This document shows positions 6,439 through 12,948 of a stretch of DNA of 12,948 nucleotides, piece by piece. The notes under the pieces are model-generated. The model was given only the letters and a program-made list of their open reading frames with translations. It did not search any database and was not told the DNA's origin. Source of the stretch: Rickettsiales bacterium (GTDB lineage: Bacteria > Pseudomonadota > Alphaproteobacteria > TMED127); contig PALU01000046.1 of the NCBI GenBank assembly GCA_002706585.1, positions 983 to 13,930 on the forward strand, given 5' to 3'. Made by a program: the position numbers and the translations under genes. The number at the start of each line of letters is the position of its first letter. The first letter of the stretch is position 1.

Positions 6439-8490
6439 TTAATTTACTCTTCCAAAAGGCAGAGTCGAAACAGGATAATTTAATAAATAATCAATATTGA
6501 GATCTCCTTTTTCACATAAGGAAATTTCAAAAAAAATTTCATCTAAAATCTCTTCATATTTTTTTAACATTTTCAAATTATGAGATGTACTCATATAAAC
6601 CCCATTTGAAGCTAGATAACCTTTTTCAAGCATTCTTTGTGTAATGTATGTTTTATATTTTTGATTATTTGAGTTTTTAAATTTGAACTTTGCTAATGAT
6701 GGTAATCCATTAATTTCAATACTCAATTTATGTCTCTTAGATAATTTTTCCCAAATTTTAATCAAATATTTTCCTAGATTAGTAATTGTTTTCCAACTTT
6801 TATTTTTTTCCATTATCTCAAGAGTTTTGATTGCTGCAGTTGGACCAATCCTCTCGGACCAGAATGTGCTACTAATGAAAGATTTTTTTGCAGCGTCCAT
6901 TATATTTTTTTTTCCTATCACTGCGTTTATGGCATAACCATTTCCTAAAGCCTTGCCCAAAATTGCTATTTCTGGGATGATATTAATTTTTTGATGAAGT
7001 CCACCTAAATTTTCTCTGAAACCAGACGTACATTCATCAAATATTAAAATAATTCCTTTCTTACTTGAAAACTTTCTTACTTTATTTAAAAAAATTTCAT
7101 TTGGTTCTGTGCTTCTACAAACTTCCATTTTTATTATACCAATGTCATTCTCGTTAACTATTTTCTTCAATTGGTTGAAATTATTATATTCGAATGAAAA
7201 ACTTGTTTTTTTTAAAGCTTTATTTACACCTATTGGATTGAGCCCCGGTATCAAATGTTGATCTAAATTTTTTGAATTATTTAAATTAGATGATAAATAC
7301 CAATCATGCCAACCATGATACCCACAAAAAGCCACGTTATGTTTATTGGTATTTGCTCTGGCTATTCTGATAGCGATAGCATTTGCTTCACCTCCAGACC
7401 TAGCTAATTTAACTTTTTCTGACCAAGGGTGAATTGAAACAAGTCTCTCTGCTAATTCCACCTCTTCTGGACAATTTAGACTTGTTAGATTTCCCTTTCT
7501 AATTGTTTTTCTAACTACCGAGTCGACTTCTGAATTACTATACCCCAATATATTTGTTCCTACTCCCATTAAAGAAATATCAATATATTTTTTTCCATTT
7601 AGATCCCAGACGTTGTAACCTTTAGATTTTGAATAATATGTTGGCCATTTATTGGGAAGAAATAAATTTGGATTTTTTGATAAGATCATATTTCCACCTA
7701 AAATTAATTTATTTGCTTTATCCCATAGTTTTAGACCTTTATCATTTTTTTTTATTTTAACTTTCATCTTTAAATAATCGATGACCTCTGTAAACGTAAA
7801 ATCAATTTTAGGATAAAAATGATCAAATATAGATTTAACAATTCTAAAATCTTTGCGCGTGTCCACAGATAATTTGATTTTGTTTTTTATCAAATAGGGA
7901 AGTTTTTCATTTAAGATATTTACTTTTTTTCTAAATTTTAAATTTTTTCTTAAAAAATATCCTACTACAGCTCCTTCTTTCCTATCAATTTTTTTATGTT
8001 TTAAGTAAACACTTTCTAGTAACTTGAAGTTAAATATTTCAACATCAAAACCGTCAGGATAAGCATTCCAAAAATTTTTTAGTTTTTTATTAGTATTTAC
8101 ATTAAATGTATTTGCTAAATAATCTGGTTTTTTCTCAAAAAATTTAGTTATAAATTTATCAATTAATTTTGGATCTGAAAGTGGACAGTCAGATGTTATT
8201 CTTATTATTACATGTGCTTTAAATTTTTTAGAAGCTCTGTAAAACCTTTCAAGGGTATCTTTCTCACTACCCCTAAAAAAACTGTATTTATGTTTTTTTA
8301 AATATTTAATTAATACCTCATCCTCTTTTTGATCAGAGGTTGCAACAATAATTTTATCAACTTTTTTTGCTTTCTTAAGTCTATTTAATAGAATTCCAAT
8401 TAAAGGGATATTACCTAATAAAGGCATTAATATCTTACCGGGCAATCTAGATGAATTCATTCTTGCTTGAAGGATTAATACTGTTTTCAT
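6439..8490 (-). CDS. Fusion: SpsF-type cytidylyltransferase + GSA-aminomutase-like class III aminotransferase
   Basis: A 683-residue two-domain protein. Residues 1 to about 242 form an SpsF/CMP-KDO-synthetase-like nucleotidyltransferase (COG1861 type): QARMNSSRLPGK (8-19), TSDCPLSDP (99-107), YPDGFDVEIF (144-153) and SVDTRKDF (208-215). After a short charged linker, residues 253-683 form a class III PLP aminotransferase resembling glutamate-1-semialdehyde aminomutase: SGGEANAIAIRIARA (365-379), YHGWHD (391-396), FDECTSGFR (484-492) with Asp485 for the pyridine nitrogen, and LGKALGNG (511-518) with the Schiff-base Lys513. Both halves look intact. The expected activities are nucleotide activation of a (nonulosonic-type) sugar and amination or isomerisation of an aldehyde or ketone, so the protein may make a CMP-activated amino sugar; this is inference. 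The start ATG has no Shine-Dalgarno. Transcribed leftward from the 8491-8655 region, it ends convergent with the PhyH gene. Confidence 0.9.
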   Translation of the reverse strand: MKTVLILQARMNSSRLPGKILMPLLGNIPLIGILLNRLKKAKKVDKIIVATSDQKEDEVLIKYLKKHKYSFFRGSEKDTLERFYRASKKFKAHVIIRITSDCPLSDPKLIDKFITKFFEKKPDYLANTFNVNTNKKLKNFWNAYPDGFDVEIFNFKLLESVYLKHKKIDRKEGAVVGYFLRKNLKFRKKVNILNEKLPYLIKNKIKLSVDTRKDFRIVKSIFDHFYPKIDFTFTEVIDYLKMKVKIKKNDKGLKLWDKANKLILGGNMILSKNPNLFLPNKWPTYYSKSKGYNVWDLNGKKYIDISLMGVGTNILGYSNSEVDSVVRKTIRKGNLTSLNCPEEVELAERLVSIHPWSEKVKLARSGGEANAIAIRIARANTNKHNVAFCGYHGWHDWYLSSNLNNSKNLDQHLIPGLNPIGVNKALKKTSFSFEYNNFNQLKKIVNENDIGIIKMEVCRSTEPNEIFLNKVRKFSSKKGIILIFDECTSGFRENLGGLHQKINIIPEIAILGKALGNGYAINAVIGKKNIMDAAKKSFISSTFWSERIGPTAAIKTLEIMEKNKSWKTITNLGKYLIKIWEKLSKRHKLSIEINGLPSLAKFKFKNSNNQKYKTYITQRMLEKGYLASNGVYMSTSHNLKMLKKYEEILDEIFFEISLCEKGDLNIDYLLNYPVSTLPFGRVN

Positions 8491-8545
8491 ATTTAATTCT
8501 AATATTAGATTTTAATTCTTGATAATATATTACATCTATCACAAA

Positions 8546-8566
8546 CTCTATTGTCGTAAAATAGAG
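8546..8566. repeat. Inverted repeat, 7-base arms with 7-base loop
   Basis: CTCTATT at 8546-8552 and AATAGAG at 8560-8566 are exact reverse complements, with GTCGTAA between them. The arms include G/C pairs, so this is less easily explained by base composition than the neighbouring repeats. Neither side is followed by a T run, so it is not a convincing terminator. It may be an operator or RNA hairpin in the leader of the leftward fusion gene. Confidence 0.45.
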
Positions 8567-8570
8567 AAGG

Positions 8571-8599
8571 AGTTATTATAAATAAATTAAGTAATAACT
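8571..8599. repeat. Inverted repeat, 8-base arms, overlapping leftward TATAAT and rightward -35
   Basis: AGTTATTA at 8571-8578 and TAATAACT at 8592-8599 are exact reverse complements separated by 13 bases. The centre-to-centre spacing of the arms is 21 bases, two helical turns, as expected for a dimeric regulator. The left arm contains most of the leftward TATAAT (8580-8575), and the right arm ends on the first base of the rightward -35 box. The arms are A/T-rich, so chance is a real alternative. Confidence 0.45.
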
Positions 8600-8627
8600 T
8601 GGTATTTCTATTATTTATAAATATAAT
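8599..8627 (+). promoter_or_regulatory. Sigma-70-type promoter for the rightward glycosyltransferase operon
   Basis: A -35 box TTGGTA at 8599-8604 (four of six consensus bases) is followed by an optimal 17-base spacer and a perfect -10 box TATAAT at 8622-8627. Transcription would begin near 8634, giving a leader of about 22 bases before the ATG at 8656. The leader shows no Shine-Dalgarno. The -10 box lies within an inverted repeat (8608-8629). This is the best promoter match seen in the window, although AT-rich DNA raises the chance of a false -10. Confidence 0.6.
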
Positions 8628-8629
8628 AG
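8608..8629. repeat. Inverted repeat covering the rightward -10 box
   Basis: CTATTAT at 8608-8614 and ATAATAG at 8623-8629 are exact reverse complements around an eight-base centre. Offset within it is a perfect 12-base palindrome TATTTATAAATA at 8612-8623. The rightward -10 TATAAT (8622-8627) lies within the right arm. The symmetry of TATAAT-like sequence partly explains the repeat, so its regulatory meaning is uncertain. Confidence 0.4.
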
Positions 8630-8655
8630 CCCCTACCAATCTCTAAATAAAATAT

Positions 8656-9747
8656 ATGAAAATATGCATATTCATTTCCACTCTTTTAGCGGGGGGTGCA
8701 GAAAGAAATGCATGTATGCTAGCGAATTATCTTGCAAAAAATAATGATGTCAAATTATTGACGTTTCAAAAATCAAACAAATCTTTTTATAGTACATCAA
8801 AAAAAATAAATATTAGAGGTCTCGATTTACTTCGAGAGACAAATTTTTTTTTAATAAAAATTTTCAATTTATTGAGAAGAATTTATGTAATAAGAAAAAA
8901 TTTAATTAAAGAAAAACCGGATGTTCTAATATCATTTTTAGAAACAACAAATATAACTGTGCTTATATCATCTGTATTTCTTAGCGACATAAAATTAAGA
9001 ATAATTTCTGATAGAAATAATCCAAATTTTACAGAAAATAAGTTATTAGTTTTTTTATTAAAAAAAATTTTTTATAAATCAGCAGATTTTTTAGTTTTAC
9101 AAACAAATAAAATAAGAGAAAATTATAAATTTATTAAAAAAGATAAAATTAAAATAATACCAAATATAATTTCAAATATTAAACATATAAAACAAAAAGC
9201 TAAACCAAATAAAATTTTAAATATCTTATCTGTGGGTAGATTAGAAAGTCAAAAGGGATACGATATCTTAATTAAAGCTCTTAATTTATTAAAAAAAGAT
9301 AAAATTAAATTCAAATGTAATATTTATGGCACTGGTTCAGCAAAAAATAAATTAATAAATGAAATCAAAGATAAAAATTTATCAAAAAATATTAAACTTA
9401 TGGGTATTAACAAGAATATATTAAAAATTTATAAAAATTATGATCTTTATATTTTAAGTTCAAAATTTGAGGGCTATCCAAATTCTTTAATAGAAGCTCT
9501 TTCTGCAGGAATAGCTTGTATTAGTTCAAATTGTAGTTATGGACCAAATGAAATAATTAAAAATAAAAAAAATGGGCTTTTGTTTAAAAATAATAATTAT
9601 TTCGATTTGCATCGAAAGATTAAATATCTTTTAAAAAATAAAAAATATTTTGTTATTTTTAATCGAAACGCTAGAAAAGATTATAAATATGAAACATTTA
9701 ATAAAGACAAATTTCTTAAATGGGAAAAAATAATAAAAATAAAATAA
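8656..9747 (+). CDS. Glycosyltransferase, GT-B fold, GT4 family
   Basis: A 363-residue retaining-type glycosyltransferase. The N-terminal GT-B domain opens with STLLAGGAERNACMLANYLA (8-27), the GGAER loop typical of GT4 enzymes that extend O-antigen, capsule or protein-linked glycans. The C-terminal nucleotide-sugar domain has ILSVGRLESQKGYD (190-203) with Arg195 and Lys200 in donor-phosphate contact positions. It also has YGTGS (224-228) and FEGYPNSLIEALS (271-283), whose Glu272 and Glu280 form the EX7E motif. There is no signal peptide or transmembrane helix, so it would work at the inner face of the membrane on a lipid-linked acceptor. It is the first gene of the rightward operon, 22 bases or so after the predicted transcription start. 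Donor and linkage are not readable by eye. The next gene starts inside its last 28 bases. Confidence 0.9.
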   Translation: MKICIFISTLLAGGAERNACMLANYLAKNNDVKLLTFQKSNKSFYSTSKKINIRGLDLLRETNFFLIKIFNLLRRIYVIRKNLIKEKPDVLISFLETTNITVLISSVFLSDIKLRIISDRNNPNFTENKLLVFLLKKIFYKSADFLVLQTNKIRENYKFIKKDKIKIIPNIISNIKHIKQKAKPNKILNILSVGRLESQKGYDILIKALNLLKKDKIKFKCNIYGTGSAKNKLINEIKDKNLSKNIKLMGINKNILKIYKNYDLYILSSKFEGYPNSLIEALSAGIACISSNCSYGPNEIIKNKKNGLLFKNNNYFDLHRKIKYLLKNKKYFVIFNRNARKDYKYETFNKDKFLKWEKIIKIK

Positions 9748-10793
9748 ATATTTTTTTTTGTATTAATAGCCTACAAAAGGGTGGTGCAGAAAAACAGTTA
9801 AACTATATTTCAAATTTTTTAAGCACAAATTATAATATATTTATTTTTACACTTGCAGGAAATAAAAACTATTACAAATTTAATAAAAATATAAAAATTT
9901 ATAATTTATTAAGTCTCTTTTCCATTTTCTTTTTTATAAAGAAACTATTATCTCTAAAGCCAAAATTGGTTTTTTATATTTTACCTAAATCATATTTTTT
10001 CTTCGGAACAATTTTAATATTTTTTCCTAATATAAAAGCAATTTTAATGCGAAGAAGTTTAAATTATTATCAAAAAAATCTGATTTTTAAATTTTATGAA
10101 ATTTTTTTACACCGATTTACTAGTTTTTTTATTTGCAATTCAAACTCAGCAAAACAAGAATTAATTAAAAAAGAATTTGTTTCAAAAAACAAAGTATTAG
10201 TTATTGATAATTATATCAAAATAAAAAATTTTAAAAAAAAAAATATAAATATAAAAAATAAAAAATTTAAAATACTTTGTATTGCAAACTTTTATAAATA
10301 CAAGGGCCACTCACTGTTGATTGAATCTTTAAGTTTAATTAAAAAAATTCCGTGGAAATTATATTTAATGGGAGAAGAGAGAGATTTTAGAAGAAATGAT
10401 TTAAAATATATTTCAAAAAAATTAGGAATTTATAAAAGAATAACATTTATAAAAAAAATAAAAAAAATTCATTCTTATCCAAATTTTTCACTAGGTGTAA
10501 GTATTTCAAAAACTGAGAGTTTTCCAAATGCAATATTAGAATATTTTTCATTAAAATTACCTGTTGCTGCATATGGCATTGGTGATATCCGAAGACTTGT
10601 TAATAATAAAAATGGTAAAATTTTAAAAAATAGAAATCCAAATTACATTTCAAAAAAAATTAATGAATTATATTTTGATAAAAAACTTGCGCTTAAATCG
10701 AAATATGCTTTTCAAAAAGCAATAAAGTTTTCTAAAATTAAAAATACTCTAAAAAAATACGATAATATTATTAAAGCTTTATGTGTGGAATAA
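9720..10793 (+). CDS. Second GT4-type glycosyltransferase
   Basis: A 357-residue GT-B glycosyltransferase, diverged from the preceding one but sharing the plan. FCINSLQKGGAEKQLN (13-28) is the N-terminal GGAE loop, ICNSNSAKQEL (138-148) is the inter-domain stretch common in GT4, LCIANFYKYKGH (186-197) contains the donor-binding Lys, and ESFPNAILEYFS (266-277) supplies the EX7E pair Glu266 and Glu274. Residues 58-105 are hydrophobic and aromatic-rich (for example FSIFFFIK), suggesting membrane association, not a defined transmembrane anchor. The ATG at 9720 overlaps the preceding gene by 28 bases. No alternative ATG lies before the GGAE loop, so this start is the best choice. The pair of different GT4 enzymes implies at least two sugar additions. 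Acceptor and donor are unknown. Confidence 0.88.
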   Translation: MGKNNKNKINIFFCINSLQKGGAEKQLNYISNFLSTNYNIFIFTLAGNKNYYKFNKNIKIYNLLSLFSIFFFIKKLLSLKPKLVFYILPKSYFFFGTILIFFPNIKAILMRRSLNYYQKNLIFKFYEIFLHRFTSFFICNSNSAKQELIKKEFVSKNKVLVIDNYIKIKNFKKKNINIKNKKFKILCIANFYKYKGHSLLIESLSLIKKIPWKLYLMGEERDFRRNDLKYISKKLGIYKRITFIKKIKKIHSYPNFSLGVSISKTESFPNAILEYFSLKLPVAAYGIGDIRRLVNNKNGKILKNRNPNYISKKINELYFDKKLALKSKYAFQKAIKFSKIKNTLKKYDNIIKALCVE

Positions 10794-12676
10794 TTGGCAA
10801 TTTAAAAAAAAATAATCCTATTGAAGAAATTGATCTGGAGTTATTTTCAAGATTAACAAACTTGATGAGAAAAAGAGGTCCAGACAACAAAGGATCTTTT
10901 TTAAGTGATAATAAAAAAATTTATTTAGGTCATTTAAGACTTTCTATTATAGATTTGTCAAATAATGCAAGCCAACCAATGATATCTAATAGTGGTCGAT
11001 ACATTGTATCATTTAATGGTGAAATATATAATTTTTTAGAACTGTCAAAAAAATTAGAGAAGATTGATAAGATCCAATTGAAATCAGATACAAAAGTACT
11101 TGTTGAATATATCTCAAAATTCGGAGTTAACAAAACCTTAAAAGATATAAATGGAATGTTTGCGATTTCTATTTACGATAAACAAGATAATAAATTTTTT
11201 CTAGCAAGAGATTATTTTGGAAAAAAGCCAATTTATTATCATTATGACAATGAAAATTTTTTTTTCTCCTCAACTTTATCTCCAATCACAGAAAATAAAA
11301 ATATAGAAAAAAAAATTAATTTTAAAAATTTACAATATTATTTTAATTATGGTTTTTTTCCTGATGGCTTTTCAGTTTATGAGAATATTTATAAGGTATC
11401 TAAAAATACATTAGTAGAATTAAATTTAAATAATTGGAAAATTAATCTTTCGAAGATACATCTGAATATAGATAATGAGTCGAATCAAAAAAAAACGTCT
11501 AATTTAAATAAATTAGAAGAAATAATTTATGAGAGTGTTGAAAAAAGGCTTATTAGTGACGTTTCATCATGTATTTTATTATCAAGTGGGATTGATAGCT
11601 CTCTAGTGACGTATTTTGCATCAAAGAAAAATAAACATGTTCAAACTTTTACAGTTGGTTTTGAAGATAAAATCTATGATGAAAGTAAAGATAGCAAGCA
11701 AATCGCTAAACATCTTGGGCTTAAAAATGAGACAATTTATTTAAAGAATATTGATCTTAAAAAAATCATAGATGAAATTCCACAAGCATTTGATGAACCT
11801 TTTGCTGACTCTTCACAAATTCCATCCATGTTAATTTTTGATAATATTTCTAAACATGCAAAGGTATGTTTAACTGGAGATGGTGGAGATGAGATATTTT
11901 ATGGTTATAATAGATATCAATGGTATTTAATATGGGAAAAATTTTTTAAAAAAAATATTTTAATTAACAATTCTTCAAAAATAATATTTCAGAAACTTTT
12001 TTATACACTTCATTCCACATCTTTTGGAAAGAAATTTCTTAAAAAATTAAATATTTCATATAATAAGTCTGAAAAATTTTTTAATATATTTTTTAAAAAA
12101 AATAATATTTATCATGATTTTTTAAAACTTTCATTTCATACAGATTTTATAAATACATCAAGTGAAAATATAATTGACAATAATATTGATTTAAATTGTG
12201 TTTTCGATTTAAGAAATTATGACATAGATAATTATTTAGTAAATGATATTTTGACGAAAGTTGATAGATCTTCAATGCATTACAGTGTAGAGGCACGTTC
12301 TCCATTATTAGATAAAAATATATTTGATTATGTTAAAAATTTTCAAACTAAAGATAATATTGGAATTTTAAATCGTAAAATACTACTAAAAAGGATATTA
12401 AAAAACAAAATCCCAAAAAATATTTTGTCAAAACCAAAAAAGGGATTTTCAATTCCATTAGAAAAAATTTTATTTGAAAACTTTAAATCAGAAATCATTC
12501 ACAACTTAAATATTGCAAAAAAAGACGAAAGATTGAAAAAGTTAAATTTTAGTATTTTTGAGACAATAATTCATAGATTTTTTGAATTAAAAGATTATAA
12601 ATTGTCTTATCAAGTTTGGTCGTTTTATGTTTTCTTCGTTTGGTTTCAAAAGAATAGAAATTTTATTAGTATTTAG
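10781..12676 (+). CDS. asnB: AsnB-type glutamine amidotransferase (asparagine synthase-like), probable glycan uronate amidation
   Basis: A 631-residue protein with the two-domain AsnB layout. The N-terminal glutaminase starts MCGIIG, making Cys2 the nucleophile after Met removal. KRGPDNKG (31-38), SFNGEIYN (77-84) and Asp103 in KSDTK complete the glutamine pocket. The synthetase domain has the ATP-pyrophosphatase loop LLSSGIDSS (266-274), DEPFADSSQIP (338-348), TGDGGDEIFYGYNRY (365-379), LTKVDRSSM (491-499) and KKGFSIPL (553-560). All key residues appear intact. True asparagine synthetases are usually shorter (about 550); this length and LLSSGIDS wording fit the polysaccharide-cluster group, such as WbpS/WbtH-like enzymes that amidate a uronic acid. 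Amidation of the product made by the TviB-type dehydrogenase is therefore the preferred inference. It starts inside the last 13 bases of the second glycosyltransferase gene, where the MCGI start is unambiguous. A housekeeping asparagine synthetase remains possible. Confidence 0.88.
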   Translation: MCGIIGNLKKNNPIEEIDLELFSRLTNLMRKRGPDNKGSFLSDNKKIYLGHLRLSIIDLSNNASQPMISNSGRYIVSFNGEIYNFLELSKKLEKIDKIQLKSDTKVLVEYISKFGVNKTLKDINGMFAISIYDKQDNKFFLARDYFGKKPIYYHYDNENFFFSSTLSPITENKNIEKKINFKNLQYYFNYGFFPDGFSVYENIYKVSKNTLVELNLNNWKINLSKIHLNIDNESNQKKTSNLNKLEEIIYESVEKRLISDVSSCILLSSGIDSSLVTYFASKKNKHVQTFTVGFEDKIYDESKDSKQIAKHLGLKNETIYLKNIDLKKIIDEIPQAFDEPFADSSQIPSMLIFDNISKHAKVCLTGDGGDEIFYGYNRYQWYLIWEKFFKKNILINNSSKIIFQKLFYTLHSTSFGKKFLKKLNISYNKSEKFFNIFFKKNNIYHDFLKLSFHTDFINTSSENIIDNNIDLNCVFDLRNYDIDNYLVNDILTKVDRSSMHYSVEARSPLLDKNIFDYVKNFQTKDNIGILNRKILLKRILKNKIPKNILSKPKKGFSIPLEKILFENFKSEIIHNLNIAKKDERLKKLNFSIFETIIHRFFELKDYKLSYQVWSFYVFFVWFQKNRNFISI

Positions 12677-12948
12677 TTTATTCATTTTTGTTGTTTTAAA
12701 TTTTGTTATTTTAAATAAATTTATTAAATATCAACCAACTCGTGCAACTCCGTTTAACTGTGATGATCTATCTCGCTATGTAAATGATTTTAATAAAGAA
12801 AAAAAATTTAAAGAAATTTTAGATGACAAAACTACAATAAAATATTGTTCGGATTTCTTGAAAAAGCATGATTACATATTTGATATACCAGCTGTAGAGC
12901 CAGATAATCAAACTTATTTAATGAATTTTTTCACTACCAACATTATTT
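12627..12948 (+). CDS. Membrane-anchored protein of unknown function, C-terminus cut off by the window edge
   Basis: A frame opening with ATG at 12627 stays open for 107 codons to the right edge. It overlaps the last 50 bases of the AsnB gene in another frame. Residues 11-30 (IEILLVFSLFIFVVLNFVIL) form one strong hydrophobic segment preceded by Lys8 and Arg9 and followed by Lys31 and Lys34. This is a type II anchor or uncleaved signal, with the rest probably periplasmic. Beyond it come a Cys-containing stretch (FNCDDLSRYVNDF, 43-55), a Lys/Glu-rich segment and a second Cys near residue 74; the pair could form a disulphide. No in-frame alternative ATG keeps the hydrophobic segment, which supports this start. 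No family recognised. As the next gene of the operon it may act in glycan transfer, modification or export, but that is context only. Confidence 0.65.
   Translation, partial: MFSSFGFKRIEILLVFSLFIFVVLNFVILNKFIKYQPTRATPFNCDDLSRYVNDFNKEKKFKEILDDKTTIKYCSDFLKKHDYIFDIPAVEPDNQTYLMNFFTTNII

Larger units (their letters stand above)
8491..8655. promoter_or_regulatory. Divergent regulatory region between the fusion gene and the glycosyltransferase operon
   Basis: The longest non-coding stretch of the window, 165 bases, lies between two divergently transcribed genes and so must drive at least one and probably both. It holds three inverted repeats in a row (listed separately), a good rightward sigma-70 promoter, and a leftward TATAAT at 8580-8575 that lacks a recognisable -35 box. 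The leftward TATAAT falls inside the middle inverted repeat, and the rightward -35 begins on that repeat's last base, so a protein bound to the repeat could affect both directions. That regulatory reading is inference. Confidence 0.55.

Noticed and set aside
6683..6937. Plus-strand open frame of 84 codons with hydrophobic stretches
   Set aside because: It is antisense to the conserved C-terminal part of the aminotransferase domain; the apparent hydrophobicity follows from reading Lys/Asn codons in reverse.
6439..8490. Reading the 683-residue frame as a housekeeping glutamate-1-semialdehyde aminomutase (hemL)
   Set aside because: The SpsF-type domain in front, the FWSER-type wording near residue 543 and the glycan-gene setting argue for a sugar enzyme rather than tetrapyrrole synthesis.
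8567..8572. Perfect Shine-Dalgarno AAGGAG on the plus strand
   Set aside because: No ATG, GTG or TTG follows within a usable distance, and no open frame begins there; it lies in the spacer between inverted repeats.
10930..11133. Minus-strand open frame of 67 codons
   Set aside because: It is antisense to the glutaminase domain of the AsnB gene, which is clearly the real gene.
1..12948. CRISPR arrays, tRNA or rRNA genes, insertion sequences or integrase genes
   Set aside because: No regularly spaced direct repeats, no cloverleaf or rRNA-like conserved stretches, and no transposase or recombinase protein seen in any frame.

Overview
The window is one surface-glycan biosynthesis locus from a very AT-rich bacterium. 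By eye roughly three quarters or more of the bases are A/T, the proteins are rich in Lys, Asn and Ile, and genes are packed with gaps of a few bases or small overlaps. Trp is TGG and TGA serves as a stop (pseB), so the standard bacterial code fits. This style resembles streamlined marine alphaproteobacteria such as SAR11/Pelagibacter, whose genomes carry hypervariable surface-polysaccharide islands. The assignment is an inference from composition only; other AT-rich bacteria are possible.

Layout. (1) Positions 1-5547, minus strand: a tight set transcribed leftward in the order TviB-type UDP-HexNAc 6-dehydrogenase, pseB, pseC, Gfo/Idh/MocA oxidoreductase, PIG-L deacetylase, and an unrecognised protein cut by the left edge. 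(2) 5548-5659: short divergent intergenic region. (3) 5660-6433, plus: a lone PhyH-family (phytanoyl-CoA dioxygenase-like) 2-oxoglutarate oxygenase. (4) 6439-8490, minus: a 683-residue fusion of an SpsF-type cytidylyltransferase with a glutamate-1-semialdehyde aminotransferase-like class III PLP domain, convergent with the oxygenase gene and only 5 bases from it. (5) 8491-8655: divergent intergenic region with three inverted repeats in a row and the best promoter match of the window. (6) 8656-12948, plus: two GT4-type glycosyltransferases, an AsnB-type amidotransferase, and a membrane-anchored protein cut by the right edge. In this block each gene overlaps the next.

How the genes may work together. 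PseB and PseC are the first two steps of pseudaminic acid synthesis (UDP-GlcNAc to a UDP-4-amino-4,6-dideoxy-AltNAc). The later enzymes PseH, PseG, PseI and a stand-alone PseF are not visible here. Instead there are an N-deacetylase, an NAD(P)-type oxidoreductase, an oxygenase and a nucleotidyltransferase-aminotransferase fusion, which suggests a modified or non-standard amino sugar, with missing steps possibly beyond the left edge. Separately, the TviB-type dehydrogenase would make a UDP-HexNAc uronic acid and the AsnB-type amidotransferase could convert that uronate to a uronamide, as in O-antigens with GalNAcA amide. The two GT4 enzymes would add sugars to the growing glycan. Dedicated flippase, polymerase and export genes are not seen in the window.
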